Shown piece by piece: positions 48,696 to 61,387 of a DNA stretch of 64,000 bases. Made by a program: the position numbers and the translations under genes. Numbering within the stretch: the stretch's first letter is position 1; each line of letters starts with the position of its first letter. A model generated the notes under the pieces. It made no database searches. It was not told the DNA's origin and saw only the letters and a list, made by a program, of their open reading frames with translations. This stretch comes from Histophilus somni (GTDB lineage Bacteria; Pseudomonadota; Gammaproteobacteria; Enterobacterales; Pasteurellaceae): positions 1 to 64,000 of the forward strand of contig NZ_JACHGQ010000005.1 of assembly GCF_014202395.1 (NCBI RefSeq), given 5' to 3'.

Positions 48696-51600
48696 TTAAA
48701 ATTCAAATTGATAAAGTAGATCGACCGCTTGGTTTATACCGGAAACGGATTGTAAATAAAGTTTAGGTAATAGGCGATAACGTAGGGTCAATTCAGCCAA
48801 TCCATCGAATAAACCAATACCATATTTTATCTGTAATGTAGGGGTAATATTACCGCTTACGACAACTTTTGAACTGTCGCCAACACCAGAAGTATCCAAG
48901 TTCAAATTTTGAATACCAAATACTTTACCAATACCACCGACTAATTTTCCACTCTTAGCTAACCCTATTCCTAATAATGCCGCACCAAGTGAGCCACCGG
49001 AACCATTATTTCCGCTATTTTCTAAAGATCGTCCGGTAAGAAGATAAGAGAGTGCTTGATCTTGAGAGGTACTTGGCTCGGAAAATATAGTGATTTCAGG
49101 ACTATCGGCAATACCAACTATTTTTGCACCTACTGTCATATTCGTATTTTCCATTGATGTCGGATTTCGTATTGCTTCTATATTTAACATAGGTTGAGAA
49201 GGTAAACCGGAAAAGCTAATAATCCCTTTACGAATTAAAAGATCTTGTCCAAAAGATTCATAATGACCATTGTGTAAATTAATTTGTCCAAATAAGCCAA
49301 GGTTGCCTTTTTCTTGTTTTACTGAAAGCAAGCCATTTAATTCGGTTTTCAAACCATATGCCTCTAAACGCACATGATCGCCGAGCTTGATTTTTAAGTC
49401 AGAGTGAATTTGTATACCGCTCTTTGTAGTTGTCTCAATTTCTCCTTTCATCAATTTAACTACTTTAGTTTTTTGGGGACCATCTAAAATCACTTCATCC
49501 TTACTGGGAGCAACTATATTGTCAGGTAAACGTTCAATTTCGATCCTTGCCCATGGAATATCAACATTACCACTTAACGCTAATAGTTTAGGTGTTGCAT
49601 GAATTTCAATATTTGGCGATACCTGTAATTTAGCTATGGAAGGAATATCCACCTTAAATTTATCTGCATTAATATGTAAACCTGCTTGCCAATCGTCGAT
49701 CTTACGCCAATTTGCTTGACCTTCAACATTTAAATGACTTTCGTGAGTTTGAATATTTCCTTTTAGAATTGAACGATCACCATAAAAGCTCAGTATAATA
49801 TTTCCATTTGTTATACCAAAAGGAACTGATTTCAACTTAGCTCGAACTTGACTCACAGCAAATTCACCATTCAAAAGAGGATTACTTAAATCACCTGTAA
49901 AACTCAACTTTGCATTGACTTGACCATCTACTTTCTCACTGCTAGCGATTAACTGATTAACTATATTTAAATTCATATCGCTAATTTTTAAATGACCACT
50001 TAACCTTTTCTGATTGGTTAAATCAGCTAATTTTAATTCCATATTAACGTCTCCTCGGTTTTGAATATTAAAATTAGAATTTAGGGTTAAGTTATTGTTT
50101 TGTAACTCTGTAGTTATATTTAAAGTTGGGATAGCTAAACGAAAAGTACGATAATCTAATTTTTTTGTCACATTGAGATTATCGCCTTTAAGTTGTAGCG
50201 TCAAATAAGGAGAACTCTCCGTAAACCATGCGAATTTTCCTTGACCGGATAAATGTCCTTTGAAAATCTCTTGTGAGATCAATTTATTCACTAACGCTAA
50301 ATTAATTGTTTTAAAATCAAACGGAATTTCTCCGGTTTTTCCTACAATGAACTCTTGTGGAAAACAGAGATGAATATCCGATGATCTCCAGCAATGGGCG
50401 GAAACTTGTGCAATTGTCTTTTTATTATCATAAGACAACAAAATATTTTCACTATTGGTCAAATTGCCAATTAAAGAATGAATATTCACTTGACTTAAAA
50501 TACCTTGCCATTGTTGTAAAGTGCGGTCAAATTTCCCCTGTAAATTTAAGGTTGCGGAAGCCGGCTCGCCCTTTGATTTAAGGATTAAATAGTGTTGTTG
50601 TTCCGTTCCCTTAATTTGTAATTTAGTGCTGTTCAATTTAATATTATTTAAACTGAAACCATCAATATCAAGATCGACTTGTCCTTGCACTATATCTTGT
50701 AAACTAATGTTAGCCAATAAATCAATTTTGTTAATTCGCATATTATTTAGCCGAACATTATGTCCTTTTAGATCAATATTGCTTTTCAACTTAAGTTTAT
50801 CTTTCCAGCTCACATTGGCGTTTGCATTCGCCTTCATATTTAACGCATTAACTTGAAGTTGTTGTAAGGTAAATTGTGTCAATCCGCCTTGTAGTGCTAA
50901 ATCCACATCGGTTTCAGGCATTCCCATACCAATGAGCTTGCCTTGTAATGTGGCTTGATAATTGAGCAAATCTCCTTTTGCAGTAAAAAACATGTCCTGA
51001 ATTTTCAATGGTTCTGTAGAGTTTTTCTCAAATGGATATTGTCCGTTTATTACTTTTAATTCAATGTCAAACGGTGTTTTTTGTGAATAAAGCTCAATTT
51101 TACCCTGTAATATCGACTCAAACGTTCCCTGAGTTTGCAGGAAAAGTGCGGTTTGTTTTTTAAGATTTCCACTTAATGTAAGATTGATGTTACTGTGAGG
51201 CAAAAGCAATTTTCCATCATGTTTAAGTTCATTGAGCGTTGCTTGAACTTGTAGTTCTATCGGAAATTCTTGCTTGAGTTGCAATGTCCCCTCACCTCGT
51301 AGCTGACCTAAATTACTTTCAAGTTGAAACGTTTGTAATTGAATAGAATTATCTATACTGTCTGCGTGTAAATAAATAGTTGATATTTCAATTTGGTGTA
51401 AATCACTTTGCGGTATATTTGAATTGCCAATTTGTTGATATAGCCAATTTTTTCCTTGAATACCTTGAATATGTAGATCAAAAGGTAGCTCAATTTCGGG
51501 CATATCAGGCAATAACGGTTGATTTAACCGTTGTGTAAGTTTTTCCCAATCAACAGGGGATCTTACAGTTTTTTCACTCTTTTTCTTCTTCGCTGTTTTT

Positions 51601-52220
51601 TCTGTGAGATGTCGGTGAACTATCGTTAAACCATTAATTTCTGTAGGCAGTAAAGTTAAACCTTGCTCATTGTTTAAAGTAAGTGCGGTCCGAAATTTTG
51701 CTAATTTAACTTGCTGTTGGTCTATTGTGAGATCCAGCTGGTTGATCTCAATACCATTGATGTCCACTTCAACAGGTAGCTTGATTTGTTGTATTGGTTG
51801 TGACGTTTTAGTTTCCGACTTTGGCAGTTGAGCAGTATCAATCTGAATTTTAGGCTGATTTAAAGTGAGATTTTTTAAGCAAATCTTGCCACTTAATAGA
51901 CAATGTAAGTCCAGTTTTATATTTGCTTGTTCAATATCAGCTTTAATACCTTGAGTGTGAAAAGCAATTTGTTTTAATTGTAAACCGTCTTGCAACCCAC
52001 CATCAATTTGAGCAATATGCAGATTATCTATGAAATGATCAGCAAGCTGAATGAACAAGCGTTGTCCGCTATTTGTAAGTGCGGTTACTAAAAATAAAAT
52101 AAGTAATAAAATGACCGCACTTATTGTGCATAAAATCCCGCGTAATACCTTACGTTTTGGCTTAACCGAGCGAGTTTCCTGTCGCTCTGTTGTTGTATTT
52201 TCATTTGGTATTTGTGTCAT
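48696..52220 (-). CDS. tamB: Translocation and assembly module subunit TamB
   Basis: TamB is the large inner-membrane-anchored partner of TamA and also acts in lipid transport to the outer membrane. The 1174 residues start with a charged cytoplasmic leader and one helix (ILCTISAVILLLILFLVTAL, about 30-49), then a long beta-rich periplasmic region, and the C-terminal DUF490 domain (GLFGQINLHNGHYESFGQDL; KLYLQSVSGINQAVDLLYQF). The gene begins ten bases after the tamA stop. Confidence 0.95.
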   Translation of the reverse strand: MTQIPNENTTTERQETRSVKPKRKVLRGILCTISAVILLLILFLVTALTNSGQRLFIQLADHFIDNLHIAQIDGGLQDGLQLKQIAFHTQGIKADIEQANIKLDLHCLLSGKICLKNLTLNQPKIQIDTAQLPKSETKTSQPIQQIKLPVEVDINGIEINQLDLTIDQQQVKLAKFRTALTLNNEQGLTLLPTEINGLTIVHRHLTEKTAKKKKSEKTVRSPVDWEKLTQRLNQPLLPDMPEIELPFDLHIQGIQGKNWLYQQIGNSNIPQSDLHQIEISTIYLHADSIDNSIQLQTFQLESNLGQLRGEGTLQLKQEFPIELQVQATLNELKHDGKLLLPHSNINLTLSGNLKKQTALFLQTQGTFESILQGKIELYSQKTPFDIELKVINGQYPFEKNSTEPLKIQDMFFTAKGDLLNYQATLQGKLIGMGMPETDVDLALQGGLTQFTLQQLQVNALNMKANANANVSWKDKLKLKSNIDLKGHNVRLNNMRINKIDLLANISLQDIVQGQVDLDIDGFSLNNIKLNSTKLQIKGTEQQHYLILKSKGEPASATLNLQGKFDRTLQQWQGILSQVNIHSLIGNLTNSENILLSYDNKKTIAQVSAHCWRSSDIHLCFPQEFIVGKTGEIPFDFKTINLALVNKLISQEIFKGHLSGQGKFAWFTESSPYLTLQLKGDNLNVTKKLDYRTFRLAIPTLNITTELQNNNLTLNSNFNIQNRGDVNMELKLADLTNQKRLSGHLKISDMNLNIVNQLIASSEKVDGQVNAKLSFTGDLSNPLLNGEFAVSQVRAKLKSVPFGITNGNIILSFYGDRSILKGNIQTHESHLNVEGQANWRKIDDWQAGLHINADKFKVDIPSIAKLQVSPNIEIHATPKLLALSGNVDIPWARIEIERLPDNIVAPSKDEVILDGPQKTKVVKLMKGEIETTTKSGIQIHSDLKIKLGDHVRLEAYGLKTELNGLLSVKQEKGNLGLFGQINLHNGHYESFGQDLLIRKGIISFSGLPSQPMLNIEAIRNPTSMENTNMTVGAKIVGIADSPEITIFSEPSTSQDQALSYLLTGRSLENSGNNGSGGSLGAALLGIGLAKSGKLVGGIGKVFGIQNLNLDTSGVGDSSKVVVSGNITPTLQIKYGIGLFDGLAELTLRYRLLPKLYLQSVSGINQAVDLLYQFEF

Positions 52221-52230
52221 TTTTACGACC

Positions 52231-53997
52231 TTATAATTCTGAACCTAATCCAATATAAAATTGGATATTTTTATTCTTCTCTCTATCTCGAATCGGTGTA
52301 GCTATATCAAGTTTTATTGCTCCCACCGGTGATACCCAACGCACACCAAAACCGGCACCATAACGTAGTTCTTTAACGTTAAATTTATTAGCAGCCAACC
52401 CCGTATCAGCAAAGGCTGCCAGCCACCAATCTTCAAGTACTTGATATTGGTACTCAGTATTAACAGTTAATAGATATGGTGCACCTATTGGTTTGCCATC
52501 AGAAGATGTTGGAGAAATTTTCTTGTAACCGTATCCACGCACACTACGTTCCCCGCCTGCAAAAAAGCGAAGTGCGGGCGGTATTTTATTAATATCTTTG
52601 GTGTGTAACCAACCTATTTCGCCACGTGTCAAGAAACGATGATTTTCTTTAAACGTTCTGATCCAAACTGTTGAGGCCTTTATTCGAAAGAAGTTTACAT
52701 CAGACTTCCAACGTTTGCTTCCAAAATCTACCGTGATGCGTTGTGAGTCTCCCCAAGTAGGAAATAACTCACCTCTTAAGCGTGTTCTATTCGCTGATAT
52801 TGTTGGATAAATAAATAATGTTCTATCTGAAACATTGGCTTGGGTAAATGAGTCATAACGTACACGTAACCCAAAAGAATGTTGCCAACCGGTCACTCTA
52901 TTCCAGTAGCGTAATGCAGCAAAACTTGCTGCTATAGTTTGAGTATCTTTAGTATTTTCCTTTTCAAAACCACCAGACAGTTCATAATAATATCTTTGCG
53001 GATTTTTCAGTAAGGGAATTTTATAATTCGCCTCAAGAGTTTGTTTTGGGGCTGATATATATAAATTGGAATTGAAACTATGTCCACGATTATTAATCCA
53101 AGGCTTAATCCAACTGAGCTTGAATCGAGTGCCTACATCAGACGAATACCCAATCCCTACATCTATTGCATTTTTCTTGCGAGGATAAAGCAATACATTG
53201 ATATCAACCACCTTGCGTTTTTCATCGACTTTCGGTTCTAATAAAACCGATCTAAACCAATTTGATGATGTATAGTCGTTGGTAAGTGATGAGAGATCAT
53301 TAATTAAATATTTATCGCCTGTTTTGATTGGCATCATATTGCGTAAGTAATCTTCACGAATTTGACTATGCTTAAAATTGAATTGTCCGAATTTGTATCT
53401 AGTGCCACTGTTTAAAACCATTTTCCACCAACCTTGATAAGTGGATGGTTTGATTTCAAAACGAGAAACCTCAAACTTTGCATCAAAATACCCACGAGCG
53501 AGTAATTGCTTTTGCAACCGGCTTTTATAGTCTTCATAAACAGGATGGCTTACGTGTTCGCCTTTTTGGGCAGTACGACGAAGTAAATCTTGAAAAACCT
53601 CATCATCTTTTGCTTCACCAAGAATAGTAACATCGGCACGTTGAATAATACTTGGCCTTCCCATGTCCACATTTGCAACAAGCACGGGTTTATTAGATGA
53701 TTTCGCCGGCTGTAAAGTGAAATTCACTGTGCTACTGTAATAACCATAAGCACGTAATGCTTTATCAATTGCGGTTCGAACTAATTGTTGATAACGTTCA
53801 GATCCATCACGCTCTTCTTCATCAATGGTATTTATATAAGCGTCTACATTAGTCGTTTTTTGTACACCGGTTACACCAACAACTTTTAAATCAACAAGAT
53901 GTTCAGCAAAAGAAAACGAACTTGCTAGGTATATGCCAAATATGCTCGTGTTCAGTATTGATCTCACAAAATATTTACTTAGTAATTTCATATTCAT
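52231..53997 (-). CDS. tamA: Translocation and assembly module subunit TamA
   Basis: TamA is an Omp85-family outer-membrane protein that with TamB inserts a subset of outer-membrane proteins. The 588 residues have a signal peptide (ending SSFSFA near residue 31), POTRA domains to about residue 280, and a C-terminal barrel with GERSVRGYGYKKISP (the VRGY/F loop motif) and a terminal strand NKNIQFYIGLGSEL. It leads the tamA-tamB-ppx operon. Confidence 0.95.
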   Translation of the reverse strand: MNMKLLSKYFVRSILNTSIFGIYLASSFSFAEHLVDLKVVGVTGVQKTTNVDAYINTIDEEERDGSERYQQLVRTAIDKALRAYGYYSSTVNFTLQPAKSSNKPVLVANVDMGRPSIIQRADVTILGEAKDDEVFQDLLRRTAQKGEHVSHPVYEDYKSRLQKQLLARGYFDAKFEVSRFEIKPSTYQGWWKMVLNSGTRYKFGQFNFKHSQIREDYLRNMMPIKTGDKYLINDLSSLTNDYTSSNWFRSVLLEPKVDEKRKVVDINVLLYPRKKNAIDVGIGYSSDVGTRFKLSWIKPWINNRGHSFNSNLYISAPKQTLEANYKIPLLKNPQRYYYELSGGFEKENTKDTQTIAASFAALRYWNRVTGWQHSFGLRVRYDSFTQANVSDRTLFIYPTISANRTRLRGELFPTWGDSQRITVDFGSKRWKSDVNFFRIKASTVWIRTFKENHRFLTRGEIGWLHTKDINKIPPALRFFAGGERSVRGYGYKKISPTSSDGKPIGAPYLLTVNTEYQYQVLEDWWLAAFADTGLAANKFNVKELRYGAGFGVRWVSPVGAIKLDIATPIRDREKNKNIQFYIGLGSEL

Positions 53998-54317
53998 CCC
54001 TAGTTTAACCTTGTCTAGTTTACCTGTTAGTAACGGTGTTATGCAATGTAAAAAGTGCGGTGTTTTTGATTTAAATTTTTGTTTCTTGAGATATAGACCA
54101 AAATGTCATATTGGGTTTACAAGTCTTAAAAATAAAATTTTCTTGGTTATTTTCTGATAGTTTTTCACTAAAAAGTTTGATCTCTGTAACAAAATGAAAC
54201 AAAAATATTTGATTTAATAATTTTTGAAATATATATTTCAAGAAAGGTCACCATTCGACCTTATCGATGTGTTGTTTACAACAATGATAGAAACACTCAT
54301 TCATATAAGGAATTTCT
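53998..54317 (+). promoter_or_regulatory. Divergent promoter region with a perfect palindrome
   Basis: This 320-base gap separates tamA and the symporter gene. TTGAAATATATATTTCAA at 54224-54241 is a perfect 18-base palindrome, and AAGGTC ... GACCTT at 54244-54262 is a second inverted repeat. They lie 60-90 bases before the symporter start, and one or both are likely operators. The regulator is unknown. An uptake-sequence core is at about 54051-54061. Confidence 0.45.
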
Positions 54318-56006
54318 ATGCTATCTCTTATCTCATTTATAGGATTTACAGCCCTTGTTGCTGTGCTTGCTTGGTGGTACACCAGAAAAGACGATCTTAG
54401 CAACTCTGAAGGCTACTATTTAGCCGGACGGTCGTTGACAGCAACGTTTATTGCAGGATCTATGTTATTAACTAACCTTTCTACCGAGCATTTAGTGGGT
54501 CTAAACGGTTTGGCTTATCGTGAAGGTTTTATCGTAATGGCATGGGAAGTTTTAGCGGCAATTACAATTGCAATGTTTGCACTTTACTTCTTACCTAAGT
54601 ATTTAAAACTTGGCATTGCAACTATTCCAGAATTTTTAGAAAAACGTTTTGACAAAGGAACATTATTAATCACCTCTTTATTGTTCCTCGGTTGCTATGT
54701 TATTTCATTGTTGCCGATCGTGCTTTATACAGGTGCACTTGCATTAGAAAGTCTCTTTGATGTCTCTACCGTCTTCAACATTGATAAGACTACGGCAATT
54801 TGGATTATGGTATGGGGAATCGGAATACTCGGATCAGTCTATGCAATTTTCGGTGGACTCAAAGCGGTTGCTGTATCTGATACTATTAATGGTATCGGGT
54901 TATTGGTCGGTGGAATTTTAGTGGCTGTTTTAGGTTTAGCTTATGTGGGAGATGGTAATGCTTGGCATGGTTTAAAAACCATTTACGAAACAAACCCTGA
55001 TAAATTTAATTCTATTGGTGACGATAATTCTGTTGTTCCTTTCTCAACATTATTCACAGGAATGATTATTTCTAATTTATTCTTTTGGTGTACAAACCAA
55101 TCCATTATTCAGCGTGCGTTAGGTGCGAAAAGTTTAAAAGAGGGACAAAAAGGTGTTCTTTTATGTGCATTTTTAAAACTACTGGGACCTTTATTAATCA
55201 TTTTACCCGGTATCATTGCTTATCATATTTACCAAGGTAAATTAGATATTCCAGATCAGGCTTATCCTAATTTAGTTCATTTAGTCTTACCAGATGCGTT
55301 AGTCGGCTTCTTTGCGGCAGTTGTTGTTGGGGCAGTTTTATCCACCTTTAATAGTGCCTTAAACTCATCGGTAACTTTATTTTCCCGCAATGTATATAAA
55401 ACACAAATTAATCCTCATGCAAGCGATATGAAATTAGTTAGCGTGGGTAAATGGGTCGGTACAGGTTTAGCGATTATGGCAATGATTGTTGCACCATTAG
55501 TAGCCAATGCACCGGATGGTTTATTCTTCTTAATACAAGAATTACAAGGTATTTTTAATGCCCCAATTTTGAGTGTTGTGGTGGTTGGTTTACTGACAAA
55601 ACGTGTCCCTGCGATTGCGGCTAAATTCGGTTTAGTATTTGGTATGGTAGCTTATATCCTATGTAAATTTGTGATTAAAGTTGAGATCCATTTTTTCCAC
55701 TTAATCGCTATCTTATTTGTTGTGAATGTAGTAGTAATGCTAATTATCGGTCGCATCATGCCAATGGAAACACCATACAACGAAGAATACACTAAGCAAG
55801 TGGATATTCAACCTTGGGCTTATGCAAAAGCTGTTTCTTTAGTCATCACATTTATTTCAATTTCTCTGTATATTTTCATGGCAAAAGACGTGTTGCCGGC
55901 AGTGTGGATCGGTTATTACTGTTTCGGTGCAGCGACAGTATTGTATTTCATCTACTCATTTGTGCAACACCGTAATCAACAATTTAGACTTAAAGAAAAT
56001 AATTGA
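54318..56006 (+). CDS. Sodium/solute symporter (SSS family, YidK-like)
   Basis: The 562-residue inner-membrane protein belongs to the SSS (SGLT) family: EGYYLAGRSLTATFIAGSML near residues 31-50, WEVLAAITIAMFALYFLPKY, then VYAIFGGLKAVAVSDTINGI near 178-197 (the family signature) and about 14 helices. It is closest in style to YidK and other sugar/sodium carriers. The substrate cannot be told; murQ and anmK are nearby but not adjacent. AAGGAATTTCT precedes the ATG. The inverted repeats upstream suggest regulated expression. Confidence 0.85.
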   Translation: MLSLISFIGFTALVAVLAWWYTRKDDLSNSEGYYLAGRSLTATFIAGSMLLTNLSTEHLVGLNGLAYREGFIVMAWEVLAAITIAMFALYFLPKYLKLGIATIPEFLEKRFDKGTLLITSLLFLGCYVISLLPIVLYTGALALESLFDVSTVFNIDKTTAIWIMVWGIGILGSVYAIFGGLKAVAVSDTINGIGLLVGGILVAVLGLAYVGDGNAWHGLKTIYETNPDKFNSIGDDNSVVPFSTLFTGMIISNLFFWCTNQSIIQRALGAKSLKEGQKGVLLCAFLKLLGPLLIILPGIIAYHIYQGKLDIPDQAYPNLVHLVLPDALVGFFAAVVVGAVLSTFNSALNSSVTLFSRNVYKTQINPHASDMKLVSVGKWVGTGLAIMAMIVAPLVANAPDGLFFLIQELQGIFNAPILSVVVVGLLTKRVPAIAAKFGLVFGMVAYILCKFVIKVEIHFFHLIAILFVVNVVVMLIIGRIMPMETPYNEEYTKQVDIQPWAYAKAVSLVITFISISLYIFMAKDVLPAVWIGYYCFGAATVLYFIYSFVQHRNQQFRLKENN

Positions 56007-56041
56007 TGTTTTTTTAGCATTACATTATTAACGAATATGTT

Positions 56042-56084
56042 TAACGGTCATAAAACATCTATTTTATGACCGTTAATTTTTTAT
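56042..56084 (+). terminator. Terminator after the symporter gene
   Basis: AACGGTCATAAAA, loop CATCTA, TTTTATGACCGTT form a perfect 13-bp stem followed by AATTTTTTATTTTTT. It lies 36 bases past the stop and faces the convergent barrel gene. Confidence 0.85.
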
Positions 56085-56087
56085 TTT

Positions 56088-56833
56088 TTAGAATTTAAAG
56101 CCAAGCGTTAAGCGTATTGCATCGTTGTTATAGGGTGTTGATACGTAACTTCCTTGCTCTTTGTAAGTGATTTTTGAATGAGTATGATAATATCCAATAT
56201 CTACTAAGAAAGATTTATATTCAATCCCCAAACCTAAACCTAAGTAAAGACCGCTTCTAGATTTATTATTACTAATAAAATCTCTGTCTTTTTTGTAACC
56301 TGTGCTACTACCCAAGGATAAATCCTCATAGAGAGTATATACTGTTTTACGAATTTTATTAATTGAATACCCTAAATCGCCCTTTAGATAAAATTTTGTA
56401 TTTGCATTTAAGGCATAATTTTGTTTCAAAATAAAATAAATTGGCAGGGAAGCATAACGATTTACTCTATAGGTTTCTTTCAGATGAAACTGTCCTTGGG
56501 GGTTATATAAAGAACTACCCTCGACAGGCCAAATTGCAATATGGTCAAAGCCTTTTCGTTTGATATAGCCTAGTCCGAGACCAATTTCCGTTTGCGGTAA
56601 AATATTGTAAGTCGTTTCAAAGAAGATACTGGGTGAGAAAGTGTTTTGTCTTGAACTTGCCGGAATTGATAATTTAAAACCTCTATCACTATCGTGATTT
56701 TCCGTTATTTTCATCGTTTCAAATCGAGAGGTTAAATCAATTCCCGCTTTGCCGTAAAAGTTGAAATTACCCCCCCCGCATGGGAAAGTGCGGGCAGCAT
56801 TGATAAAAGTACTAAAGATAATTTGTATCTCAT
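56088..56833 (-). pseudogene. Outer-membrane beta-barrel protein, off by a G8 tract (probably phase variable)
   Basis: The ATG at 56833 starts a signal peptide (MRYKLSLVLLSMLPALSHAG) that runs into eight G's at 56770-56777 and then off frame. The other frame continues at once with GNFNFYGKAGIDLTSRFETM and ~210 further residues of alternating beta-strand sequence with a C-terminal Phe (AIRLTLGFKF), the mark of an outer-membrane barrel. Nine (or six) G's would join them into a ~249-residue protein. A G-tract at the signal peptide end is a classic phase-variation switch. Opa-like or porin-like in size; family not recognised. Confidence 0.75.
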
Positions 56834-57002
56834 AAGAGACCCCTTATTTAGAAAAAATAATGTTTGTAATGTTTACATAGTTTAATGTTATCGTTAAACC
56901 GACTGAGCATTATACGATATAGATTTTCAAAAAAATACAGAAAAAATTGAGATTTTAAAAAAGATGTGATGATGAAGTGTTATCGTTATTTTGACTCAAG
57001 GA

Positions 57003-57030
57003 AGGGACATAAAACATTATGTCCCTTTTG
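57003..57030. terminator. Stem-loop after the oxidoreductase gene
   Basis: AGGGACATAA ... TTATGTCCCT is an inverted repeat 18 bases past the oxidoreductase stop, with TTT on the plus side. Likely a terminator, perhaps for both strands. Confidence 0.5.
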
Positions 57031-57047
57031 TCTATTAACATGATGTG

Positions 57048-57653
57048 TTATTTAACCGCACTTACTAGACGTTCAGCATGTTGTTTTGCTTTTGCAATTA
57101 CATTTTCTTTATCTTCCTCTGTATTCATACCCGGAATATAAAGCATATTGCCAGAATGAATAATACCGCAAAATTCTAAACCACAAAGTGCGGCAGTTTG
57201 CTGATAAGCATAACTAAATTCTTCAATGGTGTGTTTTTGTGCACCATCGTGTTGATAGGCTTCTTCCGGACTTGCTGTAGTACAAGAAATATACAATTTT
57301 TTACCAGTTAATTTTTGCTCAGAACCATAAGCAAAACCATAAGTGAACACATCAGATAACCATTTTTGCATAATCGCTGGGAAATGGTACCAGTTCACCG
57401 GAAATTGCCAAATGATAATATCGGCTTTTAATAATGCCGCTTGTTCAGCTTCGATGTTGATATTGAAATCGGGATAAAGCTCATCTAATTTACGAATTTC
57501 TGCATTTGGAAGGTTATTTGCCAATTCACCTAAAATAGCACTGTTGGCAGTGGATTGCTGTAAATTTGAATGACCTGAAATGACGAGAATATTCGGCATG
57601 GCTTGCTCCTTTTTAGATGAGAAAAACGATTTAATGATATTTAATAAAGACAT
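57048..57653 (-). CDS. NAD(P)H oxidoreductase, flavodoxin-like fold (KefF/MdaB type)
   Basis: The 201-residue protein has the flavodoxin-like quinone reductase pattern: NILVISGHSNLQQSTANSAI (about residues 21-40, FMN/FAD loop), DIIIWQFPVNWYHFPAIMQK near 78-97 and FTYGFAYG, typical of the WrbA/KefF/MdaB group. Two starts are plausible: 57653 (AAGGAGG four bases upstream) or 57599 (AAGGAG seven bases upstream), the latter removing 18 residues. A role in quinone reduction or detoxification is inferred. It stands alone between two noncoding gaps. Confidence 0.82.
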   Translation of the reverse strand: MSLLNIIKSFFSSKKEQAMPNILVISGHSNLQQSTANSAILGELANNLPNAEIRKLDELYPDFNINIEAEQAALLKADIIIWQFPVNWYHFPAIMQKWLSDVFTYGFAYGSEQKLTGKKLYISCTTASPEEAYQHDGAQKHTIEEFSYAYQQTAALCGLEFCGIIHSGNMLYIPGMNTEEDKENVIAKAKQHAERLVSAVK

Positions 57654-57886
57654 TTAACCTCCTTGAGATCATATTTCAGTTGCAAACTATACATATCCAG
57701 CTTGCAATTCATGTCCGAATGTTTGTTTATAAACTGAATATTAATATTTATGAACAATATTAACTAGTTAGATTTAATCTACAGTTTCGAACCGCTTTAT
57801 TTTATCTTCTCCGCCTATTTTTTACAAACTCTCTCATCTCTCAAATGTACTGACAGCCTTGTTAGTAGAAAAGTAGTGGTGAAAAA

Positions 57887-59922
<2,036 letters not shown>

Positions 59923-60024
59923 AAAAGAAGAACGTATGTTTGCTAAACATAATAACATTATATTATTTTTTCATGTGTTTTACGCTAAAATACATCGATT
60001 ATTATGACAAAGAGAAAATTTATC

Positions 60025-61386
60025 ATGAACAAATTAAGCGTTGTTATTCTTGCCGCCGGTAAAGGAACTCGCATGTATTCGGATTTACCTAAAGTATTGC
60101 ACAAAATTGCAGGTAAACCGATGGTTAAACATGTGATTGATACCGCCAAAAAATTAAGTGCGGCACAAATTCATTTAATTTATGGACATGGTGCTGATCT
60201 ACTAAAACAACATTTGGCTGATGAACCTGTAAACTGGGTATTCCAATCTGAACAATTAGGTACAGGGCATGCAATGCAACAAGCAGTGCCTTTTTTCCAA
60301 GATGACGAAAATATTGTGATGTTATATGGTGATGTACCTTTAATTAGCAAGGAAACCCTTGAGTGTTTAATTTCACAAAAACCGGAAAATGGTATCGCAC
60401 TTTTGACCGTTAATTTAGACAATCCTACAGGTTATGGGCGAGTGATTCGAGAAAACGGTACAGTAACGGCAATTGTTGAACAGAAAGACGCTAATCCTGA
60501 GCAGCTAAAAATTACGGAAGTGAATACAGGCGTTATGGTATCGGACGGTGCAAGTTTCCGTAAATGGCTAGCTCGTTTAGATAATAATAATGCACAAGGT
60601 GAATATTACATGACAGATGTAATAGAACTTGCCAATCAAGATGGCTTCAAAGTTGTAGCGGTACAAGCTAAAGATCTTATGGAAGTAGAGGGAGTAAATA
60701 ACCGTTTACAATTAGCTAATTTAGAACGTCATTATCAACGTAAGCAAGTAGAAAAATTGTTACTTGCAGGTGTTACTTTCGCTGATCCTGCACGTTTTGA
60801 TTTGCGTGGTGAATTAACTCATGGTAAAGATGTGGAAATTGATATAAATGTAATTATCGAAGGAACGGTACGATTAGGCAATAATGTGTTTATTGGGGCA
60901 GGTTGTGTACTGAAAAATTGTACGATTGCAGATAATGTGGAAATAAAACCTTATTCTGTGATTGAAGATGCCATTGTGGGTAATAATGCCAAAATTGGAC
61001 CATTCTCAAGATTACGTCCGGGTGCAAAATTGAATGAAGATACTCATGTGGGTAACTTCGTTGAGATTAAAAAAGCACAAATCGGCAAAGGATCTAAAGT
61101 AAATCATCTCACTTATATTGGCGATGCTGAGGTTGGACATCATTGTAATATCGGTGCCGGTGTTATTACTTGTAATTATGACGGTGCCAATAAATTTAAG
61201 ACATTGATTGGCGATAACGTTTTTGTCGGTTCCGATAGTCAGCTAGTTGCACCACTAACAATTGCAAGCGGTGCAACGATTGGTGCAGGAACAACCGTCA
61301 CCAAAGATGTACAAGAAAATGAGTTGGTTATTACTCGTGTTCCACAACGCCATATTTCCAATTGGCAACGACCTAAGCGAAAATAA
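60025..61386 (+). CDS. glmU: Bifunctional GlcNAc-1-phosphate uridyltransferase / GlcN-1-phosphate acetyltransferase
   Basis: GlmU makes UDP-GlcNAc for cell wall and lipid A. The start at 60025 ([20 protein letters not shown]) gives 453 residues. The N-terminal uridyltransferase has [29 protein letters not shown] and YGDVPLI, and the C-terminal left-handed helix has hexapeptide repeats and the acetyltransferase site GRLRP-type segment ([10 protein letters not shown]) with [11 protein letters not shown]. engB starts one base after the glmU stop. Confidence 0.97.
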   Translation: MNKLSVVILAAGKGTRMYSDLPKVLHKIAGKPMVKHVIDTAKKLSAAQIHLIYGHGADLLKQHLADEPVNWVFQSEQLGTGHAMQQAVPFFQDDENIVMLYGDVPLISKETLECLISQKPENGIALLTVNLDNPTGYGRVIRENGTVTAIVEQKDANPEQLKITEVNTGVMVSDGASFRKWLARLDNNNAQGEYYMTDVIELANQDGFKVVAVQAKDLMEVEGVNNRLQLANLERHYQRKQVEKLLLAGVTFADPARFDLRGELTHGKDVEIDINVIIEGTVRLGNNVFIGAGCVLKNCTIADNVEIKPYSVIEDAIVGNNAKIGPFSRLRPGAKLNEDTHVGNFVEIKKAQIGKGSKVNHLTYIGDAEVGHHCNIGAGVITCNYDGANKFKTLIGDNVFVGSDSQLVAPLTIASGATIGAGTTVTKDVQENELVITRVPQRHISNWQRPKRK

Positions 61387-61387
61387 A

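Noticed and set aside
61262-61387. N-terminal extension of EngB inside glmU
   Set aside because: The extension is glmU sequence in another frame; EngB proteins start near [13 protein letters not shown] at 61388.
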